The notes beneath the pieces were generated by a model that ran no database searches, had not been told where the DNA came from, and saw only the letters and a list, made by a program, of their open reading frames with translations. The position numbers and the translations under genes were made by a program. Positions 44,626 through 56,753 of a stretch of 64,000 nucleotides of DNA are shown one piece after another. Each line of letters opens with the position of its first letter. Positions within the stretch are counted from its first letter, which is position 1. The stretch spans positions 992,001 to 1,056,000 of the forward strand of contig NC_039479.1 of assembly GCF_003590095.1 (NCBI RefSeq), read 5' to 3'. The DNA is from Trichoplusia ni (taxonomy: Eukaryota > Arthropoda > Insecta > Lepidoptera > Noctuidae).

Positions 44626-45562
44626 TACATCTTCATCTCGATGATCATCCTCATTTTCTACACGATTATGGTTATAAATCCCTCACGTTACACGCACTAA
44701 GGGAGTTTTTATGCAGAATTTTCATAAAACATAACCAAATTTTAATTTAATAGATTTTTTCTATTCATTTTTATGTTGCATTAAATGGCGATTGGCGTTC
44801 AGAAAACTATCTTCTGGCAGTATTATTTAAAAGAATAATGCCTTAGAACAAACTTTGTCCAGATATGCTGAAAATGAAAACAGATTCATATTATGATTCT
44901 GCAAAACTTACCACAACAACATTTTAGATGCCTCTAAATAATTCAAAGTCGTTTCACAGTTAGCTTTTAAATGTTTGTTTGGTAACGAATTTTATTGTTG
45001 TTTTTCGTATGAGTTGGCGTTACCCGTGGTTGCCCGGCCGTCCGGTTGTCGGGTTTCCAGTTTTGGACTTTCGGACCAAAATTGTTTTTGTAAAAATTAA
45101 GTCGTTATAGAATTTGGTAACGAGTAGTCGAAATGTTTTGTTTAACACCGTCAGGATTATTGTGGTGTGGAGTTTGTTGCAGTTTCTTCTTCACAGTTAG
45201 AGCGCTTAAGGGTGGGAGATACATCATGGTGCCATCTAATTGTTTTTATGCTGTTGACGTTCATAAAGTGCTACGTACCTTAGAAAACGTTGATTTAAAA
45301 TAAATAGATTTTGATTTTTTTGTATTACCATTTAATAATATTTCAAGATATTTTTTTTAAGTTTCAATTTTTATTTTATTTTGCTAAAAAGATAACTTCT
45401 ATTTTATTCCAATTGTTTAAATGAGACAGTTGAATAAGCATTGCATTGAATTAAATCTTTCTCATTTTTGAACACAAATTGCTTTTTACTACGATGTAGC
45501 AAAAAAATAACACTAAATAAAGTTAATTAATTATCTCTTTAAAAATAAAATGCAATATCTAA
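44626..45562. other. Gene-less stretch
   Basis: 45010-45070 (GGCGTTACCCGTGGTTGCCC, GGCCGTCCGGTTGTCGGG) is locally G+C-rich with no recognised identity. The rest is AT-rich. Confidence 0.4.
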
Positions 45563-45564
45563 CT

Positions 45565-45790
45565 GCTGGCCTGTTCGTCTAGTGGTAAGTGGTTACCTAT
45601 TTTACCTGAGGTCGTGAATTCGATTCCCGCCCAGGACAAATTATTATTATACCTACGGTTTATTTGGATTGTGGACGGTAACTGATGTTTAGAAAAAGAC
45701 AAGTATGTTTATCAGTTGTTTATATAATGTGTACTAGATTCATAAACCAAGCTATGCTTAGTGAGAAAATAAATATATTTGTGTGAACGT
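45565..45790 (+). mobile_element. tRNA-headed SINE, third type
   Basis: CTGGCCTGTTCGTCTAGTGG (box A) and GTCGTGAATTCGATTCCCGC (box B) form a tRNA-like head of about 75 bases without proper acceptor pairing. The body has GGTTTATTTGGATTGTGG and AGTATGTTTATCAGTTG. The 3' limit is uncertain. Only one copy is seen in the window. Confidence 0.6.
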
Positions 45791-46105
45791 TGTGGTATAT
45801 TATTATCAAGTTCATGCCGCAGAGTACGTAATTACATTTAATTCTAAAACGTCTTAATTACATAGGCACGGCATCTGAATAATTACATGTTAAGCAAGAC
45901 TTTAAATAAATTATTTTAAAGTTTATTTCAGACTTAAATGGAAATGTATACCTAACATATTTGTAAAATGAAATTAAAACATAAAATACTGCTTGTTTTT
46001 TTTTTATAACTCTTCTTTCTATATTTACAGGAGGTACGATACTTCTTGATATTCTAACATAGGATATTTGACAAAAAAAACTATAATTTATAGCTTCTCA
46101 CCACC

Positions 46106-46204
46106 AAAGACTATCAAAGATATGTGAATGACGACCACGGAGGAACTCGTTATGACATCGATGGTCACCCATCTACGAACCGACTGTATCAAGTGTAGCT
46201 TAAA
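46106..46204 (-). mobile_element. 5S-rRNA-derived SINE head, reverse orientation, partial
   Basis: AAAGACTATCAAAGATATGT, GACCACGGAGGAACTCGTTA, TGACATCGATGGTCACCCAT and CTACGAACCGACTGTATCAA are the reverse of the SINE head; the 5S-like box C (GGTCACCCATCTACG) is intact. A central segment is missing. Confidence 0.75.
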
Positions 46205-46479
46205 GTATAACCTCAAAAATGTCCTTTTTTATCTTTATTTGACACGGAGAAGTTTGTTATACTCCTAAGTAAAGCCCGACGAAACCTTTGCAATGGTTTG
46301 ACTATAGGGTCAAAGAGTCTCTTAAAATAGTATGACTTAAAAGTATATTCATCATTCAGTCATAAATGAAGAAAATCAATCACACCGGTACCTACATAGA
46401 CAATGCACTGTTACTCAACTAATTAGATCTTTCTCGACCTAGATTGTAGTTTCAAAACAAGTAAAAGAAAAACGAAAAA

Positions 46480-46760
46480 CGGTTAAGTTCGAGACGGACT
46501 TGCAACACTGAGGATTTTCTACAATACAAGATAGTGAAGATTAAAGTTGCAAAAAAAGTGGTCACCTGTTAAATTTGTGAGAGTCGTATTAAACTGGATT
46601 TCTAATTATGTGCTACGAGTTTAGTGACAAGAAAAAAACATTACATTTCAAAATTTCAACCTTAAAACTATCACGGTTCATGAGAAACAGTCTGGTGATA
46701 CAGGCAAAGCTTAGTAATGGGATTACTCTTTTGCCCTGTGGTTACGGAACCCTAAAAAAC
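46480..46760 (-). repeat. 'GGTTCCGTA' family repeat, nearly full length, reverse orientation
   Basis: GGTTAAGTTCGAGACGGACT starts the reverse copy, AAAATTTCAACCTTAAAACT ATCACGGTTCATGAGA is the core and GGTTACGGAACCCTAAAAAA the end. The open frame 46608-46805 lies within this repeat. Confidence 0.7.
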
Positions 46761-47183
46761 ATCGACGCGACTTCAAAGAAAAATAAAAGCAAGTTCTTAC
46801 AATAATAATATCCATGAAACTCCCTTGCGATCGCAGCACCAACTGTCAAAGTTGAATTAAAAAAAGAGGAAAAAGAAAAACTTCGAACTTAGTCTTAATG
46901 TGTAAAGTTTTTAATATTTTTATGATTTAATTGAATTACTTGTCGAAAGTTTTTAACGATTTCCTATTGCTGTATTTGTTTTAAAGTAGGTTAGATTTAT
47001 TATTGTTAAATTCTCGGTAAAAAGTCATTTCTAATATATTGAAAGCTGAAACTGAACTTATGTGGTTAAAAGACAGTCACCGCGTAAAATTGCACGAAAA
47101 AGTAATTAGAGAAGTACGTTTAATTAATTAAAGAGATTGTCTGAACAAACTTGTAAAATAAAATCACATATTAGCATTATTAA
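46761..47183. other. AT-rich gene-less stretch
   Basis: No exon or named repeat recognised. Confidence 0.45.
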
Positions 47184-47416
47184 TCTATACTAATATATAA
47201 AGCTGAAGAGTTTGTTTGTTTGTTTGAACGCGCTAATCTCAGGAACTACTGGTCCAAATTGAAAAAATATTTTTGTGTTGAATAGACCATTTATCAAGGA
47301 AGGCTATAGGCTATATAACATCACGCTGCGACTAATAGAAGCGAAGATACAATGGAAAATGTGGAAAAAACGGGGAAAATTCTAACCACGTAGACGAAGT
47401 CGCGGGCAACGGCTAG
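47184..47416 (+). mobile_element. Non-autonomous Helitron (Lep1-like), complete
   Basis: Begins TCTATACTAATATATAAAGC after A (47183) and ends GGGCAACGGCTAG before T (47417). The 3' hairpin GACGAAGTCGCGGG lies 9 bases or so from the end. No coding capacity; it would move with enzymes from an autonomous Helitron. Confidence 0.9.
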
Positions 47417-48580
47417 TGCGAAAATATGTGAGTGTCTTATGTTTGCGTGCGTGCAAATTTGATAAAATTCGGAATAGAGGTAACTGATACCTTGGCTTTT
47501 TTAATCTGACTACGTTAAAGAGGCTACTTATTGGCAACTTTAACCGTAGTCCAAGCGAACTAAAATCAGCTAGTAAATAAACATTTGAAATTGGTACAGT
47601 AGCTTTTGTGCACCAACAATTCAAAATTGTCAATTTTAGTACTAAAATATATTTCACTACTCTGCTTAATGTTGACTATTATAAGTACAAGTGTTTCATG
47701 CATAACTTGAAAGCATTTTATTAGAAACACTCAGTTTTAAACGCAATGCATTTATGACACTACACTTTATGTTTCTAAACAATTACGCCGAAGTTGTGCC
47801 GTTTCTTTTGCTAGGGTTGGCACACATTTGGTTAAAGTTTTTGAATGACTAGCGGGTTTAATGTCTGATCTTACGCTTCTATATTTTGTTTGGATACTGT
47901 GGAAGTAGGTTTTTATCTATGATGGTAAATTAATCGGAAGAATATTTACACTTCTTTAATATTGCGTTATAATGTTATCGAAAGACAGAAAAATAAAGTA
48001 ATTGAACGTAATTCATGCGTGTTGTTTAAAGCTTGCAGCTGGCTTGCTTAAAAGGGTGCAGTTAAAATTTTCCCATGTATAAGAAGCCTTTGCAAAGCCG
48101 TGGGCCATAAGCTGAGGATGCAACCTCGTACACTGGCACTAAAGGGCACTTTATTGTACACAAAAGAAAGCCTTAACCTGACCACACAAAACTGCAAACG
48201 ATAATTCTGGTAAGGGAGAGAAAAGGATATATAATAAAAAAGGATTTAAGTATAATAAATTTAGACATACGAAAAAAAAATCACATTTCTTCCGTGCCAA
48301 CCCTACAACTCAATCCCAATACAAAGTAGTGCAGCATTTAGCGCGGTACAAATGCAGTTTCGGGTCCCGACGCTATGCGACACACAGGATACAGCGACCA
48401 TGTTGTTAATATCATGGCTCCCTCGAGGGAGAATCAAGTGCTTTTGTCAATTGCTTCCTGGTAAAGAATATTATTCTGGTGTTTAGGTATTCAGAGGAAA
48501 GTCATTTTTGGGTAATGGAATTTGGACAGTCACTAGGTTTGTGTGCAAATATTGCAAGATACGGATACCGCGTTTTTTAG
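47417..48580. other. Gene-less stretch
   Basis: 48330-48435 (GCATTTAGCGCGGTACAAAT, GGGTCCCGACGCTATGCG, CTCCCTCGAGGGAG palindrome) is more G+C-rich than its surroundings and could be regulatory. No exon. Confidence 0.35.
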
Positions 48581-48584
48581 TTCC

Positions 48585-48664
48585 AAGTGATGAAGGGTAG
48601 AGAAGCGTAGAAGGGTTTGGGCAGGCCTTTGTCTAGCTGTGGGGCACATTGTAAAAAAAACAGA
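48585..48664 (+). repeat. LINE or SINE 3'-end fragment
   Basis: GGGTTTGGGCAGGCCTTTGT, CTAGCTGTGGGGCACATTGT is a worn 'GGAGGCCTTTGTCCAGCAGTGGGACACTGT' type end. Confidence 0.5.
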
Positions 48665-48900
48665 AGGCTGGCTGCCTCCAGATGCATACAGCAGTCGAAC
48701 AAGTTTTTTGCAGACGAAGTCTAGAAAGGTATAAAAAGCCTAAAGAGCGGGTGTTTTGGCGCAACCTGGGAAGATCTAAATATGTCTAGCAGTGAACCAC
48801 GATAGGCTGAGTTGATTGACTTAATGACCGAGATCCCTGCGCTATCTTGGTACAGGGCCTATTCATTAGTCTAACAGAAGACTGCTGCACCCTGGTGATG
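48665..48900 (+). pseudogene. Relic of a LINE reverse-transcriptase ORF C-terminus
   Basis: Reading GCGCAACCTGGGAAGATC onward gives RNLGRSKYV, stop, Q, stop, TTIG, stop, which resembles the LGEAYVQQWT-type ending of insect LINE polyproteins with two stops. Upstream reading is broken. TGCACCCTGGTGATGATAAA ends the unit, as in LINE 3' UTRs. Identification rests on a short motif. Confidence 0.35.
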
Positions 48901-48954
48901 ATAAAGATTTTTTTTAAGTTTGAATTTTGGAACACAGTCCTTAACAAAACTTCG

Positions 48955-49125
48955 TTTAAATTAAAAAAATTAAAATTAAAAATGTTTTATTATTATCTTA
49001 AACATTGAATACATACATGAACTGAGGCAGCTCCGGTAAGTTACGAATGTACTTGTGTTGGAGCTGTCTCGCATCTTCCCGTAAATATTACATAATTACA
49101 ATGTTGGTACCGATTAACAATGGCA
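48955..49125 (-). mobile_element. Probable LINE 3'-end fragment
   Basis: A TTAAAATTAAAAATG-rich tail at the left, then CATGAACTGAGGCAGCTCCG, GTAAGTTACGAATGTACTTG and TGTTGGAGCTGTCTCGC: the layout of a reverse-strand retroposon end. Family not named. Confidence 0.35.
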
Positions 49126-49280
49126 ATTCTATTATTTTGTTTTAAATACAAAACTTAAAAGTATTTTAATTTAATATTATTTAAAATGCAAAGGTTATTT
49201 TATTTCAATTGAATTACATTTTTTTTTTTAATGTATATTATTATATTAATATTTCACAACTAAAATTAGAGACTGTATAT

Positions 49281-49313
49281 GTGTGTGTATGGGTGGGTGT
49301 ATGTGCGGGTGTG

Positions 49314-49350
<37 letters not shown>

Positions 49351-49392
49351 GTGTGTGTGTGTGTGTGTGTTGTGTGTGTGAGTGTGCGAGTT
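49281..49392. repeat. (TG)n microsatellite
   Basis: About 100 bases of TG repeats with TTG interruptions spaced so that three longer pure runs result. An open frame over it (49209-49409) encodes a Cys-Val string and is an artefact. Confidence 0.95.
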
Positions 49393-51460
49393 TAGGTCTT
49401 GCTAGTTAATAAACAGATTAATAAGCTCAAGATTTCCTTCCAAATGTTATTTAAGGTTACTAGAAGACTGTTTCCATAAGATGTGATACTTAATTGAACC
49501 AATGTTATAAATCTAGTAGTACCCTATTACGTATGGAACTGGCCACAGCATCCCCCGGGTATCGTTACAGCAGATTAAGGGATTATATCAACAAGATGCA
49601 CAGCTTGCACGGTGGTTAAGACAGAACAGATTCCTTGGTACCTATATCTTGGTAGAAAGAGTTTCTTTTTAATATTGTCAATAGCATTTCTTTGGTAGAA
49701 GGAGTAAATTAAAGTTTCTAGTAGGTGAAAGAAAAACATTTTTTTTTTATTTGTTGCAATAATAAAACTACAACTTATATACAATGAAGGTAAGTAATCA
49801 GGAATCACTACGTCTTTACATTTTGTGATGTTATGAGATTTTTAAATGAACTTAACGTAACTTTTTACACCACTATACCATTGCTACATTTTGATGATTT
49901 CAACTGCAAAAAGTATTGCCGTTTATTTTTCATTTCAATCTACCTAGCATAAATACCTATACAAGATTTTACTTTTTACAAAATCTTACAGGAGTCATTG
50001 AAGGCTTGTAGAGTCTCACGGCTTTACCAATACAAATACCGTTATTCAGGAATTTCCAGTATAAAAACTACATGAAAAACACAATCTATTTAAGAATAAA
50101 AAAGTACATTCCAAGAATAGTTCCTAAGACAGATGACCTGACTCCTAGCAGCAGAAAGTTGTTTGTTTAAAAGCCGTTAGCTTCGAATATTTACTGCCAC
50201 CGCAAGGGGTCTTGACATTGCCGTGTTGTGACCCCCAAGGGGGTCTTGCCGGAAAAATTGCTGCGCCATTCGCGAGCGTCCATTTAATAATGACATACAT
50301 ACGTAATATGGAGTGTGACAAATTTGCAACTTGTCTTTATTTTGTGGCCCGTTTAGCTGAGTTAAGTTCTTTTAAGGAAAGGAAGAGTTTTGTATCTATG
50401 AGGAAAAAGCTGAAAAGTTCCCACTTCATTGAGCTGCAGGTCGTACATGTGAAATATTTTCGTTTTGGTACTGGTTAAGAAAAGTTCTTGAGATTTATGT
50501 GACAATACAAATACCTGTGTAAATGTCAACTCACAAACTTAATTTACCTCTTTATAATTCTAATACAAATATAAAGTAGAACTGTTGGTGAAAAGGAACT
50601 GAAATTTTTGATTGGATCGCCTTGTAATTGGATTCGAGATTTTATACCAATTTTGGATCTTGTGAAATCTCTTCTGAGGGTCCGGTGTTTGTCCTTCCGT
50701 CGCGCGGAACGACTGACCTTCACCAAATTACATCTCATGATTGTTTTAACAAGCAAACAGCAGAAATACATTATGATTACTTTTCACTGATGATATATTT
50801 TTGCTTATAATATAACAATAAATACAAAAAATAAAGAATGAGGAAAAGCAAGTTTTCCACGATCATAAATCTGCTTGTAGATGCCAGACAAATTTAAGGG
50901 TTTTTGACCAACATATTTGTTGGTCACTCAACTGATATATCTATCTTTCGAAACAAAAACGATATTTTACCAAAACCCACAAAAAATCCTCAATCCTTAA
51001 TCTCCGATTACAATTCAAAGCTTATTAAAGCATTGAAATCTCTATCTAAGATATACCACCATAGCCAGTGACGTGACCCCCAAAAACCTTGGTATTAGTA
51101 TTCTGTGAACGTCAATCGTAACAGGTTTATCTCGTAAAAGTGGCTTCGTGAGCCTGGCTCCATAATGAAGTGATTCTTAAACAACTTCTTAGGAGATCCA
51201 CAAGGGTTGTTTATAAAATGGTTTATGACTGTATTGGGTTTTATGTATTGGTTTGATTTAAAGCGATTAAATAAATTGTTATTTTTAGTACTTGTGGTAT
51301 GTAAGGTTATTAAGGTGGTCAAGTCTAAGTATTCGTAACTAATATTTGAGTGTCTTTGAATTTTAAATATTGTTGTGTTATCTGTATGAAGGATTTTTTT
51401 ACAATTAATTCAAATAACAAGTATTATTCTTTGAGATTCTAGTTACCCTAATTATGACAA
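49393..51460. other. Gene-less stretch
   Basis: No named repeat or exon. 50205-50275 (TTGTGACCCCCAAGGGGGTC) contains a CCCCCAAGGGGG palindrome. Short open frames at 50212-50810 lack motifs. Confidence 0.4.
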
Positions 51461-51886
51461 ATGGAAGCGAATCAGCCAGAAGTAATAAGGGAGAAGTTAA
51501 AAATTTATTTATTTATAAAAATATTGTATATTTCTCTTTTAGAAAAGAGTCTTGCAATGAGCAATTTAATAAATGTGTCACAGAGTTTCGTAAACATTAA
51601 AGTCACAAAGACGACAAGACTGAGGGCAAATCGTGGTCACCTACACTATTCAGGTACCTATCCTAGCAGATTAGAATCTAAAATTTCAATTCCCAAAATA
51701 CCCTTTCCTAATAAATTCAGAATAATATCGAAGGTTACGCCTACAGACGTAATGGCCATAATTACAACATCCACTTTCAAACAAAAGACGTATTTTAACG
51801 ATTCTGTGAAAAGCCCGATGGATTTTAATACGATGAGAAGGGTTAAAGAGGTTTTGACGTCCGACATGATCTGTATCCGCCATTAA
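51461..51886 (+). other. Longest internal open frame (141 codons), probably not a gene
   Basis: An open frame of 141 codons from ATG, with no recognised motif; the opposite strand is also open and partly hydrophobic (starting MSDVKTSLTLLIVLK). No flanking splice site is compelling. It may be chance in AT-rich DNA, or a decayed exon; I cannot assign a family. Confidence 0.15.
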
Positions 51887-52125
51887 AATAAAGGTTACCT
51901 GTATTGGGAACGATTATAGCCTTCTGAATATTAATTTGGAAATTTTTGATGATATCTTTGATGTATTGGACTGGTGTTTTGTCTTGAGAGTTGTTATCGA
52001 AAAGAGCTAGATTTTGACATGATCGAAGAAGATAGGTAAGAAGGTATAGTAGCCTAAAAAAAGGAATATATCCAGGGTCTCCAGCTGTAACATAAAAAGG
52101 CTATAAATTATGTCATTATTATTAA
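51887..52125. other. Short gene-less stretch
   Basis: Nothing recognised before the Helitron at 52126. Confidence 0.4.
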
Positions 52126-52374
52126 TCTATATACTAATATATAAAGCTGAAGAGTTTGTTTGTTTATTTAAACTCTGGAACTACTGGTCCAAATTGAAAA
52201 ATTCTTTTTGTGTTGAATAGACCATTCATCGAGGAAGGCTTTAGGCTATAAACCATCACGCTGCGACTAATATAAGCGAAGATAGGTACAATGGAAAATG
52301 TGAAAAACAGGGCAGGTATAAATCATAACATATATCTTCTACCCACGGGGACGAAGTCGCGGGCAACAGCTAGT
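52126..52374 (+). mobile_element. Non-autonomous Helitron (Lep1-like), complete
   Basis: Starts TCTATATACTAATATATAAA after A and ends GTCGCGGGCAACAGCTAG before T. The interior has AAACTCTGGAACTACTGG and GAGGAAGGCTTTAGGC; the piece with GAACGCGCTAATCTCA seen in other copies is deleted. Confidence 0.9.
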
Positions 52375-53726
52375 CATAAATAATAGTCATTAAATAAATA
52401 CAGAGAAATAAGTGAAATTGGCAAGTATCCCAGTATGTTCATCGTTTTCATTATCATTATCATTATCATCACCTCGTCTAGTACTGGAAATGAAATCCAA
52501 GAGCTGATTTATCTTTTTAGGAAAAATCGCATTTCAGTTTTCCCCTTGAACATCTATTTTTCTAGCCGAAGAAACTAGGAAATCGTCAGTCATTTCAAGT
52601 TTCCCTGTATTCATGAACTACATACATAATAACCGCTTAGTCCACGGTACACAGTCACAGTACAGTGATACTACTTGAGGACATGTTTCTGTAACATTTA
52701 TGTATTACGTTTGTTTGTGTGCGCACGAATTAGTAGCTTTGCCAGCTTTGGTAGAAGATTCCAGTTAGGTGCACCTGAGGGATGAAAGGATGTATGTTCA
52801 AGTAGAGGTTTTGAATTCGAAATAGATATGTTATAGAAATTGATACTATTTTTTTATAATGAGAACTAATGAAGTAGACTTATTAAGATATCTAGCAAAA
52901 CACTGTCTTATAAGGTAGGTTTGGGGCAGTGTGATTTTTTGATGATTTAGTATAGATACCAGTGAAGGCCCATTTCATAATAGTTTTCTGGCTATTTCAG
53001 GCCAATAGCAGTCTTGGATGTACTTCTTATAGTAAACCCAAGATATTTAACTGTAGTCGGTCCAACTCTGTGTGTAGTAAAGCAAGGAAAAAAGTAATTT
53101 TGTATGTTTACTTTAAATTTAATTAAGTTAAAATGGATATTTGCAAAATAAATCCTACTTTATTGGAAATATTGCGAAAATCATTCAAATACATAAAATA
53201 TTACCTCTAAACAACATTTAAGTTTAAGCTACGCAAGATGTGATCGTCTTTCAGACCTTTGAGTCAAATATTAATGCCTCCCTTATGCGAAACCATTACG
53301 CTATCTATTTCCAAAGTAGATTTAAAAAGTAAAACCCGATCCCCAAAACGGTAATGACCGAATTTTTCCGAATATATTTGGTTAAGTTTTGAATTTGCTT
53401 AAACATTCACGATGGAGTTGTGTTTAGCTGTAGTTTGCGGTAAAGTCCAACGTGTATAGTTGAACTAGTGAAAGAGGCCGTTATACAGAGAGGAAAAGTT
53501 TAGTCTGTTTGGTTTCCTAGACGGCGTCGGATTAAATTGGCTGACTATGAAATGGCTTTGCTAATATGAAATGCACTTCAAGTGAATTTATTTATACGGC
53601 CATAAAGAGAGAAGTAGATAAAGTAAATGAGCTAAATACGTTGAACAAGTTTGTTGGGTATTTTACGGTATTTTATTGTTTAATAAAGCATTAATGTTGT
53701 TCATAAGAGTTGAATTTTATGTTTGA
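52375..53726. other. Gene-less stretch
   Basis: (ATT/ATC)n microsatellite at 52446-52471. Otherwise AT-rich without recognised content. Confidence 0.45.
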
Positions 53727-53975
53727 CTAGCTGTTGCCCGCGACTTCGTCCCCGTGGGTAGAAGATATAAGTTATGATTTATACCTGCCCTGTTTTTTTC
53801 ACATTTTCCATTGTATCTTCGCTCCTATTAGTCGCAGCGTGATGGTTTATAGCCTAAAGCCTTTCTCGATGAATGGTCTATTCAACACAAACATATTTTT
53901 TAAATTTGGACCAGTAGTTTCTGAGATTAGCGCGTTCAAACAAACAAACCAACTCTTCAGCTTTATATATTAGTA
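53727..53975 (-). mobile_element. Non-autonomous Helitron (Lep1-like)
   Basis: Plus-strand CTAGCTGTTGCCCGCGACTT CGTCCCCG at the left is the 3' end in reverse, preceded by A. The other end AAGCTGAAGAG...TAATATATAAAG is present, but the terminal TCTATA has diverged. The open frame 53734-53973 is inside it. Confidence 0.85.
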
Positions 53976-54714
53976 AACATTTAACATTCAAAAAGAATAT
54001 TAACGTTGCTTACTAGTTTATTAGACATGACATGTATATTGTTTTTAGTAATTAATTTTAAACTCTGTTTAGAACATTAAAATCCATTTCATGTGATGAC
54101 AATATGAGGTGCTGTTGTTTTAGAGATAGACAGTATACTTAATGCGGCAGAATAGATCACACACCATCTAAACATACTACAGACGTTTAAACAAGATTCG
54201 CACTGACACTCAAAACAATTTTCCAGACCATTACAGATAAATTAACATCTGTGTTATACATCCAAAGGTTGCAGTCTGCATACAGTGCAACAACCTTGGC
54301 GCCAAAAATAGAATGGAAAACAATAGAATTCAAGTTACACTAGCTGCTGTCTACGACTTTCTCTATAAATACAATTTTAAAAATGTAAAGGACTATAATA
54401 TATATTTAAATAATAAGCAACTATGTCCGAAATAAGGTATTCTTAAGTTAACTTGTCAATGACCTTAGAATTGGTTAAAAAATAAGAAAATCTAGTTTGT
54501 GAGACTTTTAAACACAACAGTATTAAAAGTTTTTTAAACTGGTGGAGTGAATTTTAAATCAGTTAATGACGACTTTGATTGAGAATGAAAGGGTTATTTT
54601 AAAAATTAACTCTGACACAAATTAATTTTAAAATGGCTGAACTTCTTCAACTGGCTTATTAAAAAAATCAATATTGTTTCTTTCAGATTTTATCTGAAAG
54701 TAGCTTTATAGTAA
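53976..54714. other. Gene-less stretch with a Helitron scrap
   Basis: CTAGCTGCTGTCTACGACTT at 54340-54359 is a worn Lep1-type Helitron end without the rest. Nothing else is recognised. Confidence 0.35.
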
Positions 54715-54842
54715 AAATTCGGTCAAGTACAAAACAGACTCACGCAACTGATACTCCGTAATAAGTAGGTAAAAGAAAAACAAGACAGCACAGCCTGAGT
54801 TGGTAACAGCCATTTTACCTTTTGTGTACGGAACTCAAAACC
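54715..54842 (-). repeat. 'GGTTCCGTA' family repeat, short reverse copy
   Basis: ATTCGGTCAAGTACAAAACA, GACTCACGCAACTGATACTC, GTAACAGCCATTTTACC and TTTTGTGTACGGAACTC are both ends of the family with the middle deleted. Confidence 0.6.
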
Positions 54843-55640
54843 TAAATTGATCCACACATTTTCCGAAGGCTATGTCACAGGCGGATACAAAGATTTCCTA
54901 CAAGTTATATTCCAATACTAATCCTAACTAATTTTATAAATGAGAATGACGTTGTTATAATAATATGTGTCTTATTAATTATTCTTATAATTATGACAAT
55001 AACCTGTGTCCCGCTGGGTCTCTACCAAGTCCTTTTACGATCCTCTAACCTGGGCTATATGGACGATTTAATGAGATATATTCATCTCCTATTCTCATGG
55101 GACTAAAAAATACTCGGAAGGAATCACTTTACACGAATATACATAAAATTCTTCTGAACAAAAATCGCTCAGGAAACTTTAGAAGATGATGATAATCATT
55201 CTGCTCCACGTAATTCCGCGGATAGCCAAAACTGCGAATTAAAACAATGCCGAGTTTCCGGCACTGTTCACAAACCATTGCCACGTTCATTCTAAATGAT
55301 TCGATATGATTTCTCGCTTCCTCAAATCATTACCTATAATGATGCCTTCAAGTGACACAGCCACCAATGCAAAATCAACTCTAGCCACTATTAACACAGT
55401 TGAATTTTCAACAGAGCCAGTTCCTCTTGTAGGCGTTTCATTGTATCTATTTGCAAACCGCAATAGGGAACATTAATTCGGGGTCGTAATAGCCTTGTGT
55501 TGTGTTTAGTGTAGTTGAGAACGCCTAAATACTTAGTACTAGCTTTAGACAAGCCATCACTTTGTGAAGACAGATTTATAGTTGGAATATTATCAACGTG
55601 TGTTTGTGCATGCGAAATTTGACTTCTAATATTTTTTTAA
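54843..55640. other. Gene-less stretch, one unidentified patch
   Basis: 55010-55455 is less AT-rich and contains a patch loosely like 34745-34935 in reverse. No open frame or motif could be assigned; possibly an old repeat. Confidence 0.3.
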
Positions 55641-55967
55641 GGAGCTCGTGGCTTAATTACAACTACACAAGTTGATCGATCACAGGTTAACCTACTCTTG
55701 ATGAGGTCGGTCCGTGGGTGGATGACGATCTATGCCATAACGAGTTCCTTGTTTCGGAAGGCACGTTAAATTGTGGATCCTGGTTGTAACCTATTATATT
55801 TGAGTCGCTACAGGTAGGTAGTCGAAACTAGGAAGTCTGACAACCAGTCCTAAGGGGTGTCGTGTTGCCCAGAAAACTGGTTTGAGGAGGTCAGATACGC
55901 AGTCGCTCCTTGTAAAACACTGGTGCTTAGCTGCATCTGGCAAGACTCGAAGCCGACCCCAACATGT
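55641..55967 (+). mobile_element. 5S-rRNA-derived SINE, near full length, 3'-clipped
   Basis: Starts GGAGCTCGTGGCTTAATTAC, then CAAGTTGATCGATCACAGGT and GGTCCGTGGGTGGATGACG (5S-like). It continues through GGCACGTTAAATTGTGG and TACGCAGTCGCTCCTTG to CCGACCCCAACATG, where it stops before the AGTTGGGAAAAGG part of the tail. Confidence 0.87.
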
Positions 55968-56472
55968 GTAGCTGGATTTTTTAAAATACATTTTACTCTC
56001 TTTATCAGAACTAAATTCATCTTCAATACATGCACTTAAAATTACAAAACTATTTTACTTCAAAACAGAACTTAAATTCCACTTGCTTTTAGTTTCAAAC
56101 GCAAAAGATATTTATGTCTAACTAAACCGAGAATAAAGTCGTTACCGTCGTAAAGTGCTTCACTTATCAAGTTTATTAAATTTATAGTCCAGATCTATTC
56201 TGGTTTAGAATTAAGTTTGTACTTGGACCTTGATGTAAAATAAAGGGGAAAACTAAAGACTGTTTGAATATGAAACTTTAGTAATTTATTATTTATAAAT
56301 AGACTTTTTTTGGCTTTTAAATGCGAATGTTAGAAAAATTACTTCAGTCCATGGAGATTTGAAAACTTTGGGAACACCAATTTTGTTTTAGGATTGTTCT
56401 AAATTTCATTTTTTTATTTGTATTGAAGGCTAGTTATATCCAATGAAAAAAATATTAAATTTTAAATTAATA
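55968..56472. other. AT-rich gene-less stretch
   Basis: No exon or named repeat recognised. Confidence 0.45.
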
Positions 56473-56753
56473 CTAGCTGACCCAGCAAACCTTGTTTTGC
56501 CTAATAAATTATTTCTAGTTGTATGTATTTCTTAATGCCACATTATAAAAAATAAAAAACAGAGAATTTTGCCCAAAAAATAAAAAAGATAATTTTATTG
56601 TGAGCAACCCTTATCACTTAGGGATATAAAAAATTGATGTTGTTCTATTCTCCGACTTACCCAATATGTAAACAAAATTTCATAAAAATCGGTTGAACCG
56701 TTTCGGAGGAGTACGGTAACTAACATCGTGACACGGGAAATTTACATATTAGA
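56473..56753 (-). mobile_element. Non-autonomous Helitron, second type (GGGTCAGCTAG end)
   Basis: On the minus strand it starts TCTAATATGTAAATTTCCCG and ends GTTTGCTGGGTCAGCTAG (plus-strand CTAGCTGACCCAGCAAAC at 56473). Inside are AAATCGGTTGAACCGTTTCG and CTTATCACTTAGGG. The plus-strand base before it is A. Its 5' terminus touches the next Helitron with no base between. Confidence 0.85.

Noticed and set aside
49209..49409. Cys-Val-rich small protein
   Set aside because: Translation of the (TG)n microsatellite.
51461..51886. 141-codon open frame as a gene
   Set aside because: No motif, no convincing splice sites, both strands open; kept only as a low-confidence note.
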